Assembly (NCBI GenBank): GCA_026989355.1
Contig: JALSJM010000013.1
Span: forward strand, 62,001-126,000
Direction: 5' to 3'
Origin: Paracoccaceae bacterium
Lineage (GTDB): Bacteria; Pseudomonadota; Alphaproteobacteria; Rhodobacterales; Rhodobacteraceae
Length of the DNA stretch: 64,000 nt
Shown: positions 50,112 through 59,296 of the stretch, in pieces
How positions within the stretch are numbered: position 1 is the first letter of the stretch
How the letters are laid out: each line of letters starts with the position of its first letter
Notes under the pieces: generated by a model
The model's database searches: none
Seen by the model: only the letters and a program-made list of their open reading frames with translations
Told to the model about the DNA's origin: nothing
Position numbers and translations under genes: made by a program

Positions 50112-50408
50112 TCAGGCCCATCCCGAACCGGCAATCAGCGCTTTCAGCCGTGTATCGTCATGTTCGGCTTCGAGGCGCGCGACCTCGGCCCTGGCAACCG
50201 CCCGCGGATCGCCTTCGCGCGCGCCGACCGCCACCTTGCGCCACTCGGCCAGATAGGCATCGGTGCCGGCGGCACCCGATTTCATCGCGGCGCGGTCGAT
50301 CGCCTGCTCGAAGCGCTCGGCAAGCTGCATCTTGACGGCCCGCCGCCCGCGCCCCACGATCACCTGGGCCGGAATGTCGCGCCAGTAGACGATGGTGACA
50401 TCAGGCAT
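50112..50408 (-). CDS. small 'virulence factor' family protein of C1 clusters
   Basis: 98 aa: MPDVTIVYWRDIPAQVIVGRGRRAVKMQLAERFEQAIDRAAMKSG followed by EWRKVAVGAREGDP. This small family is misleadingly named 'virulence factor'; members usually lie beside MTHFR-like and methyl-THF methyltransferase genes, as here. Function unknown; probably a subunit or assembly factor. First gene of the three-gene operon. Confidence 0.8.
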   Translation of the reverse strand: MPDVTIVYWRDIPAQVIVGRGRRAVKMQLAERFEQAIDRAAMKSGAAGTDAYLAEWRKVAVGAREGDPRAVARAEVARLEAEHDDTRLKALIAGSGWA

Positions 50409-50742
50409 CTGCTGATTCCCTTTCCGTTCCCGACCCTAGGCAGGCACGTCGCCTTCGCGCGTGCCGATTTCGACATTCCCGCGCCGTCAAGCGACGCTGC
50501 GGATGATTTACTTCAGTTGCTCTTCTGCAACCAGAGGCGCGGGGCGGAAAAATATTCATGATGATGATGAATGGAGATTCCGGGGCCGGGGGATCGAGTG
50601 AAACGGGGTGGAAGCGGGGCTGCGCAAGACTGGCCCCCCGGGTGGACGGGCCTTGAAACCTCCCTGTCCGGCGGTCGGCCACCTTGCGCGACGTACAAGG
50701 CGCGGTTACATTGAGGGCAACTTCAGGATGGAGGGCGTAACC
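50409..50742. promoter_or_regulatory. 334-bp divergent gap, C1 module / ppx
   Basis: It must hold promoters for both genes. Visible structure: a hairpin gcacg..cgtgc with inner cgc/gcg at 50444-50464, 36 nt upstream of the small C1 gene, and an AT-rich element with attcat (50554-50559) and atgaat (50567-50572) around a gatgatg run. I looked for B12-box or SAM/SAH riboswitch sequences on the minus strand and found none. Confidence 0.45.
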
Positions 50743-51855
50743 ATGGCGCCCAGGCGCTCGAAAGGTGCGGGCGCGTTCCCCAGGGCGGTCGAGCCTCCCG
50801 CACCGCAAAGGCCGGATCCGGCGGCGCTTTACGCTGCGCTGGATCTGGGCACCAACAGCTGCCGCATGCTGATTGCCCAGCCCAAGGGCAGCCAGTTTCA
50901 TGTGGTGGACAGCTTTTCGAAGTCGGTTCAGCTCGGAGCCGGGCTTGAGGCTACGGGGCGGATCTCGCGTGCCTCGATGAACCGCACCGTGCAGGCCTTG
51001 CGGATCTGCCAGAAGAAGCTGCGCAAGCACGGCGTGCAGCGCATGCGTCTGGTGGCTACCGAAGCCTGCCGGCGGGCATCGAACCGGCGTGAGCTGCTCC
51101 GCCTCGTCCGGCGCGAGACCGGCCTTGAGATGGAGATCATCGGCACCGAGGAAGAAGCCCGCCTGGCGGTAATCAGCTGCGCGCCGCTGGTATCGGTCAA
51201 TACCGAACAGCTGCTGGTGGTGGATATCGGTGGCGGCTCTACCGAACTTGTCTGGATCGATCTTTCCCGGGTGCCGAAGCTGGAGCGTCCGCGTGCCATC
51301 ATGCGCCTGCACGTGGGCTTCGAAAGCGGCCCCTCGCCCTTTCCCAAGGCGCATGTGGTTGACTGGATATCGGTGCCGCTTGGCGTGGCCACCCTGCGTG
51401 ACCAGTTCATGGATGTCGAAGGCGACGCCGCCCGTTTCGCGCTGATGAGTTGCCATTTCGAGGAACAGCTGGCCGGTTTCGCCCCCTATGCCGACGAGCA
51501 GACACGCGAGGGCTTCCAGATCATCGGCACCTCGGGCACCGTAACCACCGTGGCCGCCTGCCATCTGGGCCTGCGCCGCTATGACCGCAACAAGGTGGAC
51601 GGGCTGCGCATGACATCCGACCAGATCGACCGGGTGATCGAGAGCTATCTGCGCCTTGGGCCTGAGGGGCGGCGCCGCGATCCGCGGATCGGACGCGACC
51701 GGCAGGCGCTGATCATGTCGGGGGCGGCAATTCTGCAGGCGCTGATGCGGGTGTGGCCGACCGACCGCCTTTCGGTTGCCGACCGGGGCCTGCGCGAGGG
51801 GCTGCTTTACGCCCAGATGAGCACCGACGGCGTGCTGGAAGACGGGCCGTTCTGA
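50743..51855 (+). CDS. ppx: exopolyphosphatase / guanosine pentaphosphate phosphatase (Ppx/GppA)
   Basis: 370 aa. ASKHA fold: phosphate-1 [15 protein letters not shown], catalytic region [12 protein letters not shown], phosphate-2 [16 protein letters not shown], and [12 protein letters not shown]. Hydrolyses polyphosphate or pppGpp. The ATG at 50743 has ggaggg 9 nt upstream and is preferred to 50728. Shorter than E. coli Ppx (513 aa); it lacks the C-terminal HD-like domain. Followed 2 nt later by rlmE. Confidence 0.9.
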   Translation: MAPRRSKGAGAFPRAVEPPAPQRPDPAALYAALDLGTNSCRMLIAQPKGSQFHVVDSFSKSVQLGAGLEATGRISRASMNRTVQALRICQKKLRKHGVQRMRLVATEACRRASNRRELLRLVRRETGLEMEIIGTEEEARLAVISCAPLVSVNTEQLLVVDIGGGSTELVWIDLSRVPKLERPRAIMRLHVGFESGPSPFPKAHVVDWISVPLGVATLRDQFMDVEGDAARFALMSCHFEEQLAGFAPYADEQTREGFQIIGTSGTVTTVAACHLGLRRYDRNKVDGLRMTSDQIDRVIESYLRLGPEGRRRDPRIGRDRQALIMSGAAILQALMRVWPTDRLSVADRGLREGLLYAQMSTDGVLEDGPF

Positions 51856-51857
51856 TC

Positions 51858-52592
51858 ATGGCCAGGAAGCCTCCCGGCAGCTCCGGCGACGGGCCGCGCA
51901 GAACAAGCGGCCGCGGCCAGCGTGATCTGCGCACGCGGGTAAGGACGGCGCGCGGGCGCAAGCTCAGTTCCACCCGCTGGCTGGAACGGCAACTGAACGA
52001 TCCTTACGTGAAGCGCGCGAAGGCCGAAGGCTATCGCGGCCGCGCGGCCTTCAAGATCATCGAGCTTGACGACAGATACCGCTTTCTGCTGCCTGGCGCC
52101 CGGGTGGTGGATCTGGGCTGTGCGCCCGGTGGCTGGTGTCAGGTGGCGGTGGCGCGCGTCAATGCGCTTGGCGATAAGAAGGGCAGGCGGCAGGGCAGGG
52201 TGCTCGGGATCGACCTGCAGGAGGTCGAACCGATCCCCGGTGCCGAGATCCACCGGATCGATTTCATGGAAGACGGCGCCGACGAGCAGGTGAAGGCCTG
52301 GCTCGGCGGCAAGGCCGATGTGGTGATGAGCGACATGGCCGCCGCGGCCTCCGGGCACAAACAGACCGACCACCTGCGCATCATGGCGCTGTGCGAGGCG
52401 GCGGCGCATCTGGCTTTCGACGTGCTTGACGAGGGCGGCACCTTCGTGGCCAAGGTGCTGGCCGGCGGTGCCGAGGGCGACCTGCAGAAACTGCTGAAGC
52501 AGAAATTCGCCAGGGTGGCAAATGTGAAGCCCCCCGCCAGCCGCGCCGACAGTTCGGAGAAATACGTGGTCGCCACCGGATTTCGCGGCTGA
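51858..52592 (+). CDS. rlmE: 23S rRNA (uridine-2'-O)-methyltransferase RlmE
   Basis: 244 aa, also called FtsJ/RrmJ; methylates U2552 of 23S rRNA. SAM-binding [16 protein letters not shown], Lys of the catalytic K-D-K-E tetrad in [14 protein letters not shown], Asp in [13 protein letters not shown], and [12 protein letters not shown]. An Arg-rich N-terminal extension of about 40 residues precedes the domain, as usual in this order. Probably one transcript with ppx. Confidence 0.93.
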   Translation: MARKPPGSSGDGPRRTSGRGQRDLRTRVRTARGRKLSSTRWLERQLNDPYVKRAKAEGYRGRAAFKIIELDDRYRFLLPGARVVDLGCAPGGWCQVAVARVNALGDKKGRRQGRVLGIDLQEVEPIPGAEIHRIDFMEDGADEQVKAWLGGKADVVMSDMAAAASGHKQTDHLRIMALCEAAAHLAFDVLDEGGTFVAKVLAGGAEGDLQKLLKQKFARVANVKPPASRADSSEKYVVATGFRG

Positions 52593-52742
52593 AGGCGCAT
52601 GCCGCCCCGAATGGCGCCTCCGGGCTCCGGGCAGGATTCCCGGCAGTTGCGTGAAGAATTCTGTTGCGCTGGCCAAGGATCCCGGTGATGCAGACGTCAG
52701 ATAGCGTGGAATGCAGTTTGAAACAGTTACAGGAGCCTTCAC

Positions 52743-53192
52743 ATGTCAGTCATCCGTTTTCCGCATGTTCTTGTCCTTTCCCTGTTGCTGGCGCTTGTGC
52801 TTCTGTCGGATACCCGCGCCGCGCCGGCCGGTTCTCCGGTTCCGCTTGCCCGGCTGACGGATACCCGCTGGCAGGTGATCGAAATAGATGGCACCGCCTA
52901 TCCCGAAACCCGCTCTCCGATCGTGATCCGCTTCACTGCGGGGGCCATTCATGTGGATCAGACCTGCATGCCCTTTCTGACCATTCCCGACAAGGATGGC
53001 GTCATGAAAATCTGGCAGCTGGACAGCGGGCTTCTCTGCTTCATGCGTCCACCCGAAGAAAGCCGGATACAGGATGTATTCCGGAGCTTCTCACATGTCG
53101 AGCGGGCAGATGAAAACCACATCAGGGTGGTTTCGGAGGATAGTGGTGATCTGGTTCTCCGGCTGCAGGCAAGCACCGGGCAGCAGCCCTGA
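52743..53192 (+). CDS. META/HslJ-like secreted protein
   Basis: 149 aa with a signal peptide (VLVLSLLLALVLLSDTRAAPA) and a META-like domain: LTDTRWQVIEIDGTAYP, IVIRFTAGAIHVDQTCMPF and GDLVLRL. Shine-Dalgarno aggag lies 8 nt upstream. Two Cys (TCMPF, LLCFM) may form a disulfide. Function unknown; distant META proteins are linked to envelope stress. Confidence 0.7.
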   Translation: MSVIRFPHVLVLSLLLALVLLSDTRAAPAGSPVPLARLTDTRWQVIEIDGTAYPETRSPIVIRFTAGAIHVDQTCMPFLTIPDKDGVMKIWQLDSGLLCFMRPPEESRIQDVFRSFSHVERADENHIRVVSEDSGDLVLRLQASTGQQP

Positions 53193-53234
53193 TCCCGGCC
53201 CGACGGCGGGCGTGCATCGGCGGTGCGGCGAGGG

Positions 53235-55730
53235 TCAGCCGCCCTCCTCTGTTGCCGTCGTGTCCGGCAGCAGCCGGCTGATGCCGGCACTGGCGGCGCG
53301 CGCCAGTTCGGGATCCAGCGACATGGGGATGTATTCGCCCCGCCGCCACAGTTGGCCCAGATCGTCGTAATGACGGCTGAGCGGATGGCCCGACTGGCCG
53401 GTGGATATGATGAACACCGAGGAATCGGGATCGGCAAAATCATAGACTCCGCGAAACCCCGCCCCGTGCACGTTGAGAAACGGATTGGGGCCTTCGCCCC
53501 TGGTGCGGCCGCGCAGCAGCGTGTTGTCGCCCCCGGAAGTGGACTGGCGGATGTTGACGAAATGCTTCAGCACCGGCAGCTTTCCCAGCACGGCGTGATC
53601 GTGGGTGGCCTGATGGGCATCGCCCCATCTCAGGCTTTCCAGATCGTTGCCGTAGTTTTCGCTGATCCACAGCAGGGCGTCGTCAAGTGCGAGGCGGGCG
53701 ATGTCGGTGCAGCTTTCCCGGGCCGCCGACTGGAGGATGTCGCACCAGCGGGCAGCCCCGTCGGTGTTGCGGAAGACGCGCTCGATGAACAGCGGTTGCA
53801 GGTGCCTGTATTCATCGGCAAGCGGGCCCAGTTCATCACGGATCAGGCGTTTCTGCAGGGCCCGCATCCAGGCGGCATAGATCAGCGGTTCGGGCATGTG
53901 CTCGTTCATTTCGCCATTCCAGGCAGCCAGCATCTGAAGCGCCTTCTGGCGCCGGTGCTCGGGCGTGCCCGCGGGGGCCGGCTTGCCGGTGAACCAGAGG
54001 TTCGCCGCCACCAGCGGCAACAGGCTGCGGGCGGTATAGCTGACGGTATCGAGCTGTGCCTCGATGAAGCTCTCGCGGGTGTGGACCTCGCGGTTCATCA
54101 TCAGCTTGCGCCAGCGGAAGATGCGTTGGCTGTCGCCCCACAGGAAGCTGACATGATAGGGAAAGGCGCGGCTGATCATCTTGTTGTTGGTGTTGCCCAG
54201 AATGCCGCCGGGGGGATCGATGAATCCGGGATTGCGGGCGTAATCGGCCCGGCCCAGCCAGCGGTTTTCCGGCAGCCATCCGGGGCTGGGCAGGCGCCCC
54301 TGCGTCTGGTGGCGCCGATCGCGCAGGGGCATGGCGCCCAGGGTTTTCATGGCGATGCGCTTGCCGTCGGTCAGCGTCAGGTTCTGCGAAGGCGCAACGA
54401 ACAGCCTGCCCGCCTGCAGCGCCTCGTCGATCGATTTCGAGCGCATCAGCCGCATGGCCGATGTCATCGAGGTATCGCGCGGGGTCAGCACCGTCCAGGC
54501 CACCGAGGCCACATGGCCGGGCGGAGTGATTGCCGCCAGATCATAGTGGTTGCCGGGCAGAACCGGGCCGTTGGATGTCCAGCGCATGGTGATGGTGACG
54601 GGAGCTTCGCCGCTGATGTTGATGATCGACTGGCGCGTGACGAAGGGGCGATAGCCGTTCGGAGTCAGGTATTCCCCGGGGTTTTCCGGGTTGAGCTTTT
54701 CGATATAGACATCCTGATCGTCAAGATAAGACGAGGTCAGCCCCCAGCCCAGGTAATCGCTGCGCCCCACCAGGATGACGGGCATGCCGGGAATGGTGCC
54801 GCCGATCACGCCCCCGTCCTCAAGTTCGAGCCGGGCGAGATACCAGATCGCCGGAGCGGTAAAGCCGAGATGGGGATCATTGGCCAGAAGCGCCCCGCCG
54901 GCTGCCGAGCGCCCGGCCGCGGCAGCCCAGGCGTTCGAGGCCCCGGCCAGCCCCGGCTCGGGGAAGGGTGAAAGCGGGTTTCCCCGTTTCGGATCCGGAC
55001 GCACCAGCGCCGCGCGTCGGCGGTCAAGCCCGGGAAACAGGCTGGAGAAGGGCGGCAGGGCCGCAAGCCCCGTCCCCGGGAAATCGGGCTGGATGTCGGC
55101 CAGCCGTTCGGGCGGCACCAGCAATGCGGTGCGTGCGCGCAGCACCTCGTTGGCCAGATGGCCCGACAGTTGCAGCGCCATCAGCTTCATGATGGCGATG
55201 GAATCGGCCGGCTGCCAGGGCGCGATCTCGTTCGAGAACAGAAAGAGTTCGGGCGCGCCACGCCCCCGTGCACCACGGTTGACTTCGGCCAGCCAGGCGT
55301 TGACCCCGTCGGCATAGGCCTGCAGCGCCGCCTTTGTCCGCTCGTCCTGCACCGCCACCGATCGGATTGCCAGCTCATAGATGTCAAGCCGGCGAACAAG
55401 ATCATCGATCGGCAGGGTGCGCCTGCCGAACAGTTCGGAAAGCCGCCCCTGGGCCGTGCGCCTGAGCATGGTCATCTGCCACAGCCGGTCCTGTGCATGG
55501 GCGAAACCGAGGGCGAAGAACACGTCGTGGTCGTTCTTTCCGAAGATATGCGGCACCGCGGCGTGATCGCGCACGATGCGCACCGGTGCCGTGATCCCGG
55601 CAAGGCGGTAATCGGCGTCATAATCGGGCAGCGAGCGGGAGGCCAGATAATAGACAACGAAACCCGCCAGCAGTGCCAGCGCAAGAACGGCGGTGAAGAT
55701 CCGTGCCAGCCATCGGAACAATCGTGCCAT
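53235..55730 (-). CDS. penicillin acylase family (S45) N-terminal nucleophile hydrolase
   Basis: 831 aa. N-terminal membrane/signal segment (LARIFTAVLALALLAGFVVYYLA). Precursor has an A-chain with FFALGFAHAQDRLWQM, a spacer peptide, then the B-chain start GASNAWAAAAG; the catalytic Ser would be residue 265. LLANDPHLGFTAPAIWY, RIAMKTLG and TNNKM follow. The family hydrolyses beta-lactams, acyl-homoserine lactones or other amides; substrate not predictable. Convergent with the META-like gene. Confidence 0.88.
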   Translation of the reverse strand: MARLFRWLARIFTAVLALALLAGFVVYYLASRSLPDYDADYRLAGITAPVRIVRDHAAVPHIFGKNDHDVFFALGFAHAQDRLWQMTMLRRTAQGRLSELFGRRTLPIDDLVRRLDIYELAIRSVAVQDERTKAALQAYADGVNAWLAEVNRGARGRGAPELFLFSNEIAPWQPADSIAIMKLMALQLSGHLANEVLRARTALLVPPERLADIQPDFPGTGLAALPPFSSLFPGLDRRRAALVRPDPKRGNPLSPFPEPGLAGASNAWAAAAGRSAAGGALLANDPHLGFTAPAIWYLARLELEDGGVIGGTIPGMPVILVGRSDYLGWGLTSSYLDDQDVYIEKLNPENPGEYLTPNGYRPFVTRQSIINISGEAPVTITMRWTSNGPVLPGNHYDLAAITPPGHVASVAWTVLTPRDTSMTSAMRLMRSKSIDEALQAGRLFVAPSQNLTLTDGKRIAMKTLGAMPLRDRRHQTQGRLPSPGWLPENRWLGRADYARNPGFIDPPGGILGNTNNKMISRAFPYHVSFLWGDSQRIFRWRKLMMNREVHTRESFIEAQLDTVSYTARSLLPLVAANLWFTGKPAPAGTPEHRRQKALQMLAAWNGEMNEHMPEPLIYAAWMRALQKRLIRDELGPLADEYRHLQPLFIERVFRNTDGAARWCDILQSAARESCTDIARLALDDALLWISENYGNDLESLRWGDAHQATHDHAVLGKLPVLKHFVNIRQSTSGGDNTLLRGRTRGEGPNPFLNVHGAGFRGVYDFADPDSSVFIISTGQSGHPLSRHYDDLGQLWRRGEYIPMSLDPELARAASAGISRLLPDTTATEEGG

Positions 55731-55823
55731 GCTCGGGAAACCCCGGTTTTGTGCTTGCTCCTCCCGGATGGGAAGCTAAGAATTGTTTAGCGTGACAGGG
55801 GCAGGAAGCGAAAGGGAAATGTG

Positions 55824-56705
55824 ATGGCGAAAGTGGCGTTTCTGGGGCTTGGCGTGATGGGCTATCCGATGGCCGGTCACCTGGCGGCAAAGGGGCACAG
55901 GGTGACGGTTTACAACCGTACCGTCAGCAAGGCCGAAGCCTGGGTGGCCGAACATGGAGGGCATGCCGCCGCCACGCCGCGCGCCGCCGCCGAAGGTGCC
56001 GAATTCGTGATGGCCTGCGTGGGCAACGATGACGATCTGCGCGCCGTCTGTCTGGGCGATGAGGGTGCCTTCTGCGGCATGGAGACGGGCAGCGTGTTCG
56101 TGGATCACACCACGGTTTCGGCGGCGGTAACGCGCGAATTGCACGGGCTTGCGGCGGAATGCGGCATCGCCTTTGTCGATGCGCCGGTTTCGGGTGGTCA
56201 GGCGGGGGCCGAAAACGGCCAGCTGGTGGTGATGTGCGGCGGTGCGCCCGAGGCATTCGCCCGCGCCGAGCCGGTGATTTCCGCCTATGCCAAGACCTGT
56301 CGCCTGATGGGGGAAAGCGGCGCCGGACAGCTGACCAAGATGGTCAATCAGATCGCCATTGCCGGGCTCCTGCAGGGGCTTTCCGAAGCGCTGCATTTCG
56401 CCGAGAAGGCCGGGCTTGACGGGCGCGCGGTGATCGAGGTGATCGGCGGCGGTGCTGCCGGCTCGTGGCAGATGCTCAATCGCCATGAAACCATGCTGGA
56501 CGGTGAATTCGACCACGGTTTCGCGGTGGACTGGATGCGCAAGGATCTGCGGATCTGCCTGGATGCGGCCGAAGAAAACCGTGCCAGCCTGCCGGTGACG
56601 GCGCTGGTCGATCAGTTCTACAAGGATGTGCAGAACATGGGCGGCGGCCGCTGGGACACCTCCAGCCTGATCGAACGCCTGCGCCGGCTGGCAGCAGGGG
56701 GCTGA
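55824..56705 (+). CDS. NAD(P)-dependent beta-hydroxyacid dehydrogenase
   Basis: 293 aa from the ATG at 55824 (the codon before it is GTG; aaaggg is placed for the ATG). Rossmann motif FLGLGVMGYPMAGHLA, substrate-binding DAPVSGGQAGAENGQLVVMCGG, and catalytic Lys in GAGQLTKMVNQIAIAG. Belongs to 3-hydroxyisobutyrate dehydrogenase / tartronate semialdehyde reductase family; which acid it uses is unclear. Confidence 0.88.
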   Translation: MAKVAFLGLGVMGYPMAGHLAAKGHRVTVYNRTVSKAEAWVAEHGGHAAATPRAAAEGAEFVMACVGNDDDLRAVCLGDEGAFCGMETGSVFVDHTTVSAAVTRELHGLAAECGIAFVDAPVSGGQAGAENGQLVVMCGGAPEAFARAEPVISAYAKTCRLMGESGAGQLTKMVNQIAIAGLLQGLSEALHFAEKAGLDGRAVIEVIGGGAAGSWQMLNRHETMLDGEFDHGFAVDWMRKDLRICLDAAEENRASLPVTALVDQFYKDVQNMGGGRWDTSSLIERLRRLAAGG

Positions 56706-56799
56706 ACGGGCTGCGCCGGCGTTTTCCCGCGTTTTTCCCTGCGCTTTGCCACGGGCCGCCGGCCCTGTCCTGTCTCTGCCGTCCGGAGCGGCAGCCGGC

Positions 56800-57393
56800 T
56801 CAGGGAATGATGCGGGTGTATTTGGTGCCTTCCAGCGTTGCCCCCACAGCCAGCCCCGCCTGACCGAAGATGATGGCGATCACCGGAGCCAGCACGGTGG
56901 TGGTTTCCACGCCCACGTTGCCGCCCTTGTCGATCGCCACATATTCCACATCGCCCCCCACGGCCCAGCCCGAGGAACTGCGGAACTCGCGCAGGGCTTC
57001 TTCCGTCATGAAGAACAGCACCTGGGCATATTGCTGGGCGCCGATCTGCAGGCCGAAGCTGCCCGAAGCAACGGAATAATAGTCAACGGTCACCCCGTTT
57101 ATGCGCAGGCAGCCGCGCCCGTAGGCCCCGCCGATTCCGAGCCCGGCCTTGGTGACCAGCGGGATCACCAGCATGCCGACGGACTTTTCGGCCAGGTCGC
57201 GGGTGCCGGGATATTTGCGGAACATGTAGTCGAGGGTTGCATCGCAGCGTGCGTCGATCCGCTCGGCTCCGCGTGTGCCGATGCCGTTTCCGCAGGCGGC
57301 AGTCGTGGCAGCCAGCGCAACCCCGCCCAGCAGGAAAGCCCGCCGGGAGGAAAACAGGGCCTGCGGCGGCCGTTGTCGGGAAATTCTGTTCAT
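56800..57393 (-). CDS. SYLF-domain (YSC84-like) lipoprotein
   Basis: 197 aa from ATG 57393. Contains SRRAFLLGGVALAATTAAC, a Tat-like twin-arginine signal with a lipobox-type Cys. SYLF/YSC84 domain: YPGTRDLAEKSVGMLVIPLVTKAGLGIGGAYGRGCL and SASGSFGLQIGAQ-like segment (ASGSFGLQIGAQQYAQVLFFMTEEALREF), ending AVGATLEGTKYTRI. Lipid-binding envelope protein of unknown role. It has a near-consensus promoter. Confidence 0.85.
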   Translation of the reverse strand: MNRISRQRPPQALFSSRRAFLLGGVALAATTAACGNGIGTRGAERIDARCDATLDYMFRKYPGTRDLAEKSVGMLVIPLVTKAGLGIGGAYGRGCLRINGVTVDYYSVASGSFGLQIGAQQYAQVLFFMTEEALREFRSSSGWAVGGDVEYVAIDKGGNVGVETTTVLAPVIAIIFGQAGLAVGATLEGTKYTRIIP

Positions 57394-57449
57394 CCGTCTC
57401 GTGCCTCTTGCTTGAAATGCCCCGGCCTTGTGGCGGCCGTTACAGACCA

Positions 57450-57478
57450 AGTATAGGGGATTGCCGGCCGGCTGTCAT
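57450..57478 (-). promoter_or_regulatory. sigma-70 promoter of the SYLF gene
   Basis: Minus strand: -35 ATGACA (57473-57478), 17-bp spacer containing the palindrome GCCGGCCGGC, -10 TATACT (57450-57455). Each hexamer is one mismatch from consensus. It lies 57 nt upstream of the start codon. Confidence 0.75.
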
Positions 57479-57547
57479 TACATGTTGTAGATATGTGGCG
57501 GTTTGTTGCGCCGATATCGGGGCCTGCGCATGGTCCGCGCCCCCCCG

Positions 57548-58585
<1,038 letters not shown>

Positions 58586-58713
58586 GATTTGCCTTTCGCG
58601 AAACATTTATTTAAGGGGTGGCATGGATCGTGACCAAGCTCAAGTGCGGGGAACGGCGCAGGCGCGCAACCAAGCGCGGAATACCGCAAATCAGACAGAT
58701 CGGGGAACCGGAA

Positions 58714-59238
58714 TTGGACTTGTATCAAGCTGTATTCGAGCTGATCGACATGCGGTCTTTCTCGAATCTGTGGTATTGGATGGCGCTTGCGGTGATGTGG
58801 TCCACGGTCAGCCACTGGGTTTTGGGGGTGCCCTACGACATGGTGCTGCGCGCGCGCCGTCATGGCGGGCAGGCGGCGGCCGATCTTGAAGACATGGTGC
58901 GCATAAACATCAACCGGATCCTTTACATCGCAGATATTTCGGGGGTGTGGATCCTGGGGTTTGCAAGTTTTGTCCTGACCTTGCTGGCAATCCTCGGATT
59001 CGCATACTGGGTCGAATTCGCGCAGGCGGTGTTCTTCCTGGCCTTTCCGATGTCGATCGTGGCGCTTATGTCGCTGCGCACCGCGCGCCGCATTCGCGCC
59101 GAACAGGCCAGCGGTGAAATGCTTTACAGGGGCATGGCGCGGCACCGCTTCTGGACACAGGTGGTGGGGATGATCTCGATCTTTGTCACCGCGATGTGGG
59201 GGATGGCACAGAATTATGGCCTCGGGGTATTCGGATGA
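58714..59238 (+). CDS. small membrane protein (annotated elsewhere as SufBCD-complex component)
   Basis: 174 aa from TTG 58714 (ggggaaccggaa upstream), giving MDLYQAVFELIDMRSFSNLWYW. A GTG at 58618 would add 32 Arg-rich residues that look non-coding. Three or four membrane helices, with conserved SHWVLGVPYDMVLRARRHGGQA after the first. I recall this family in Rhodobacterales under the label 'component of SufBCD complex', but no suf genes are here and the label has weak support. Confidence 0.7.
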   Translation: MDLYQAVFELIDMRSFSNLWYWMALAVMWSTVSHWVLGVPYDMVLRARRHGGQAAADLEDMVRININRILYIADISGVWILGFASFVLTLLAILGFAYWVEFAQAVFFLAFPMSIVALMSLRTARRIRAEQASGEMLYRGMARHRFWTQVVGMISIFVTAMWGMAQNYGLGVFG

Positions 59239-59296
59239 GCGCTCCGGTTCCGCAAGGGCTGCTGGCACGGCACATCCGGCGGCCGGCCCGGAAGAG

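Noticed and set aside
50409-50742. Possible cobalamin, SAM or SAH riboswitch before the C1 module
   Set aside because: No B12-box or SAM/SAH core sequence on the minus strand; only one simple hairpin is visible.
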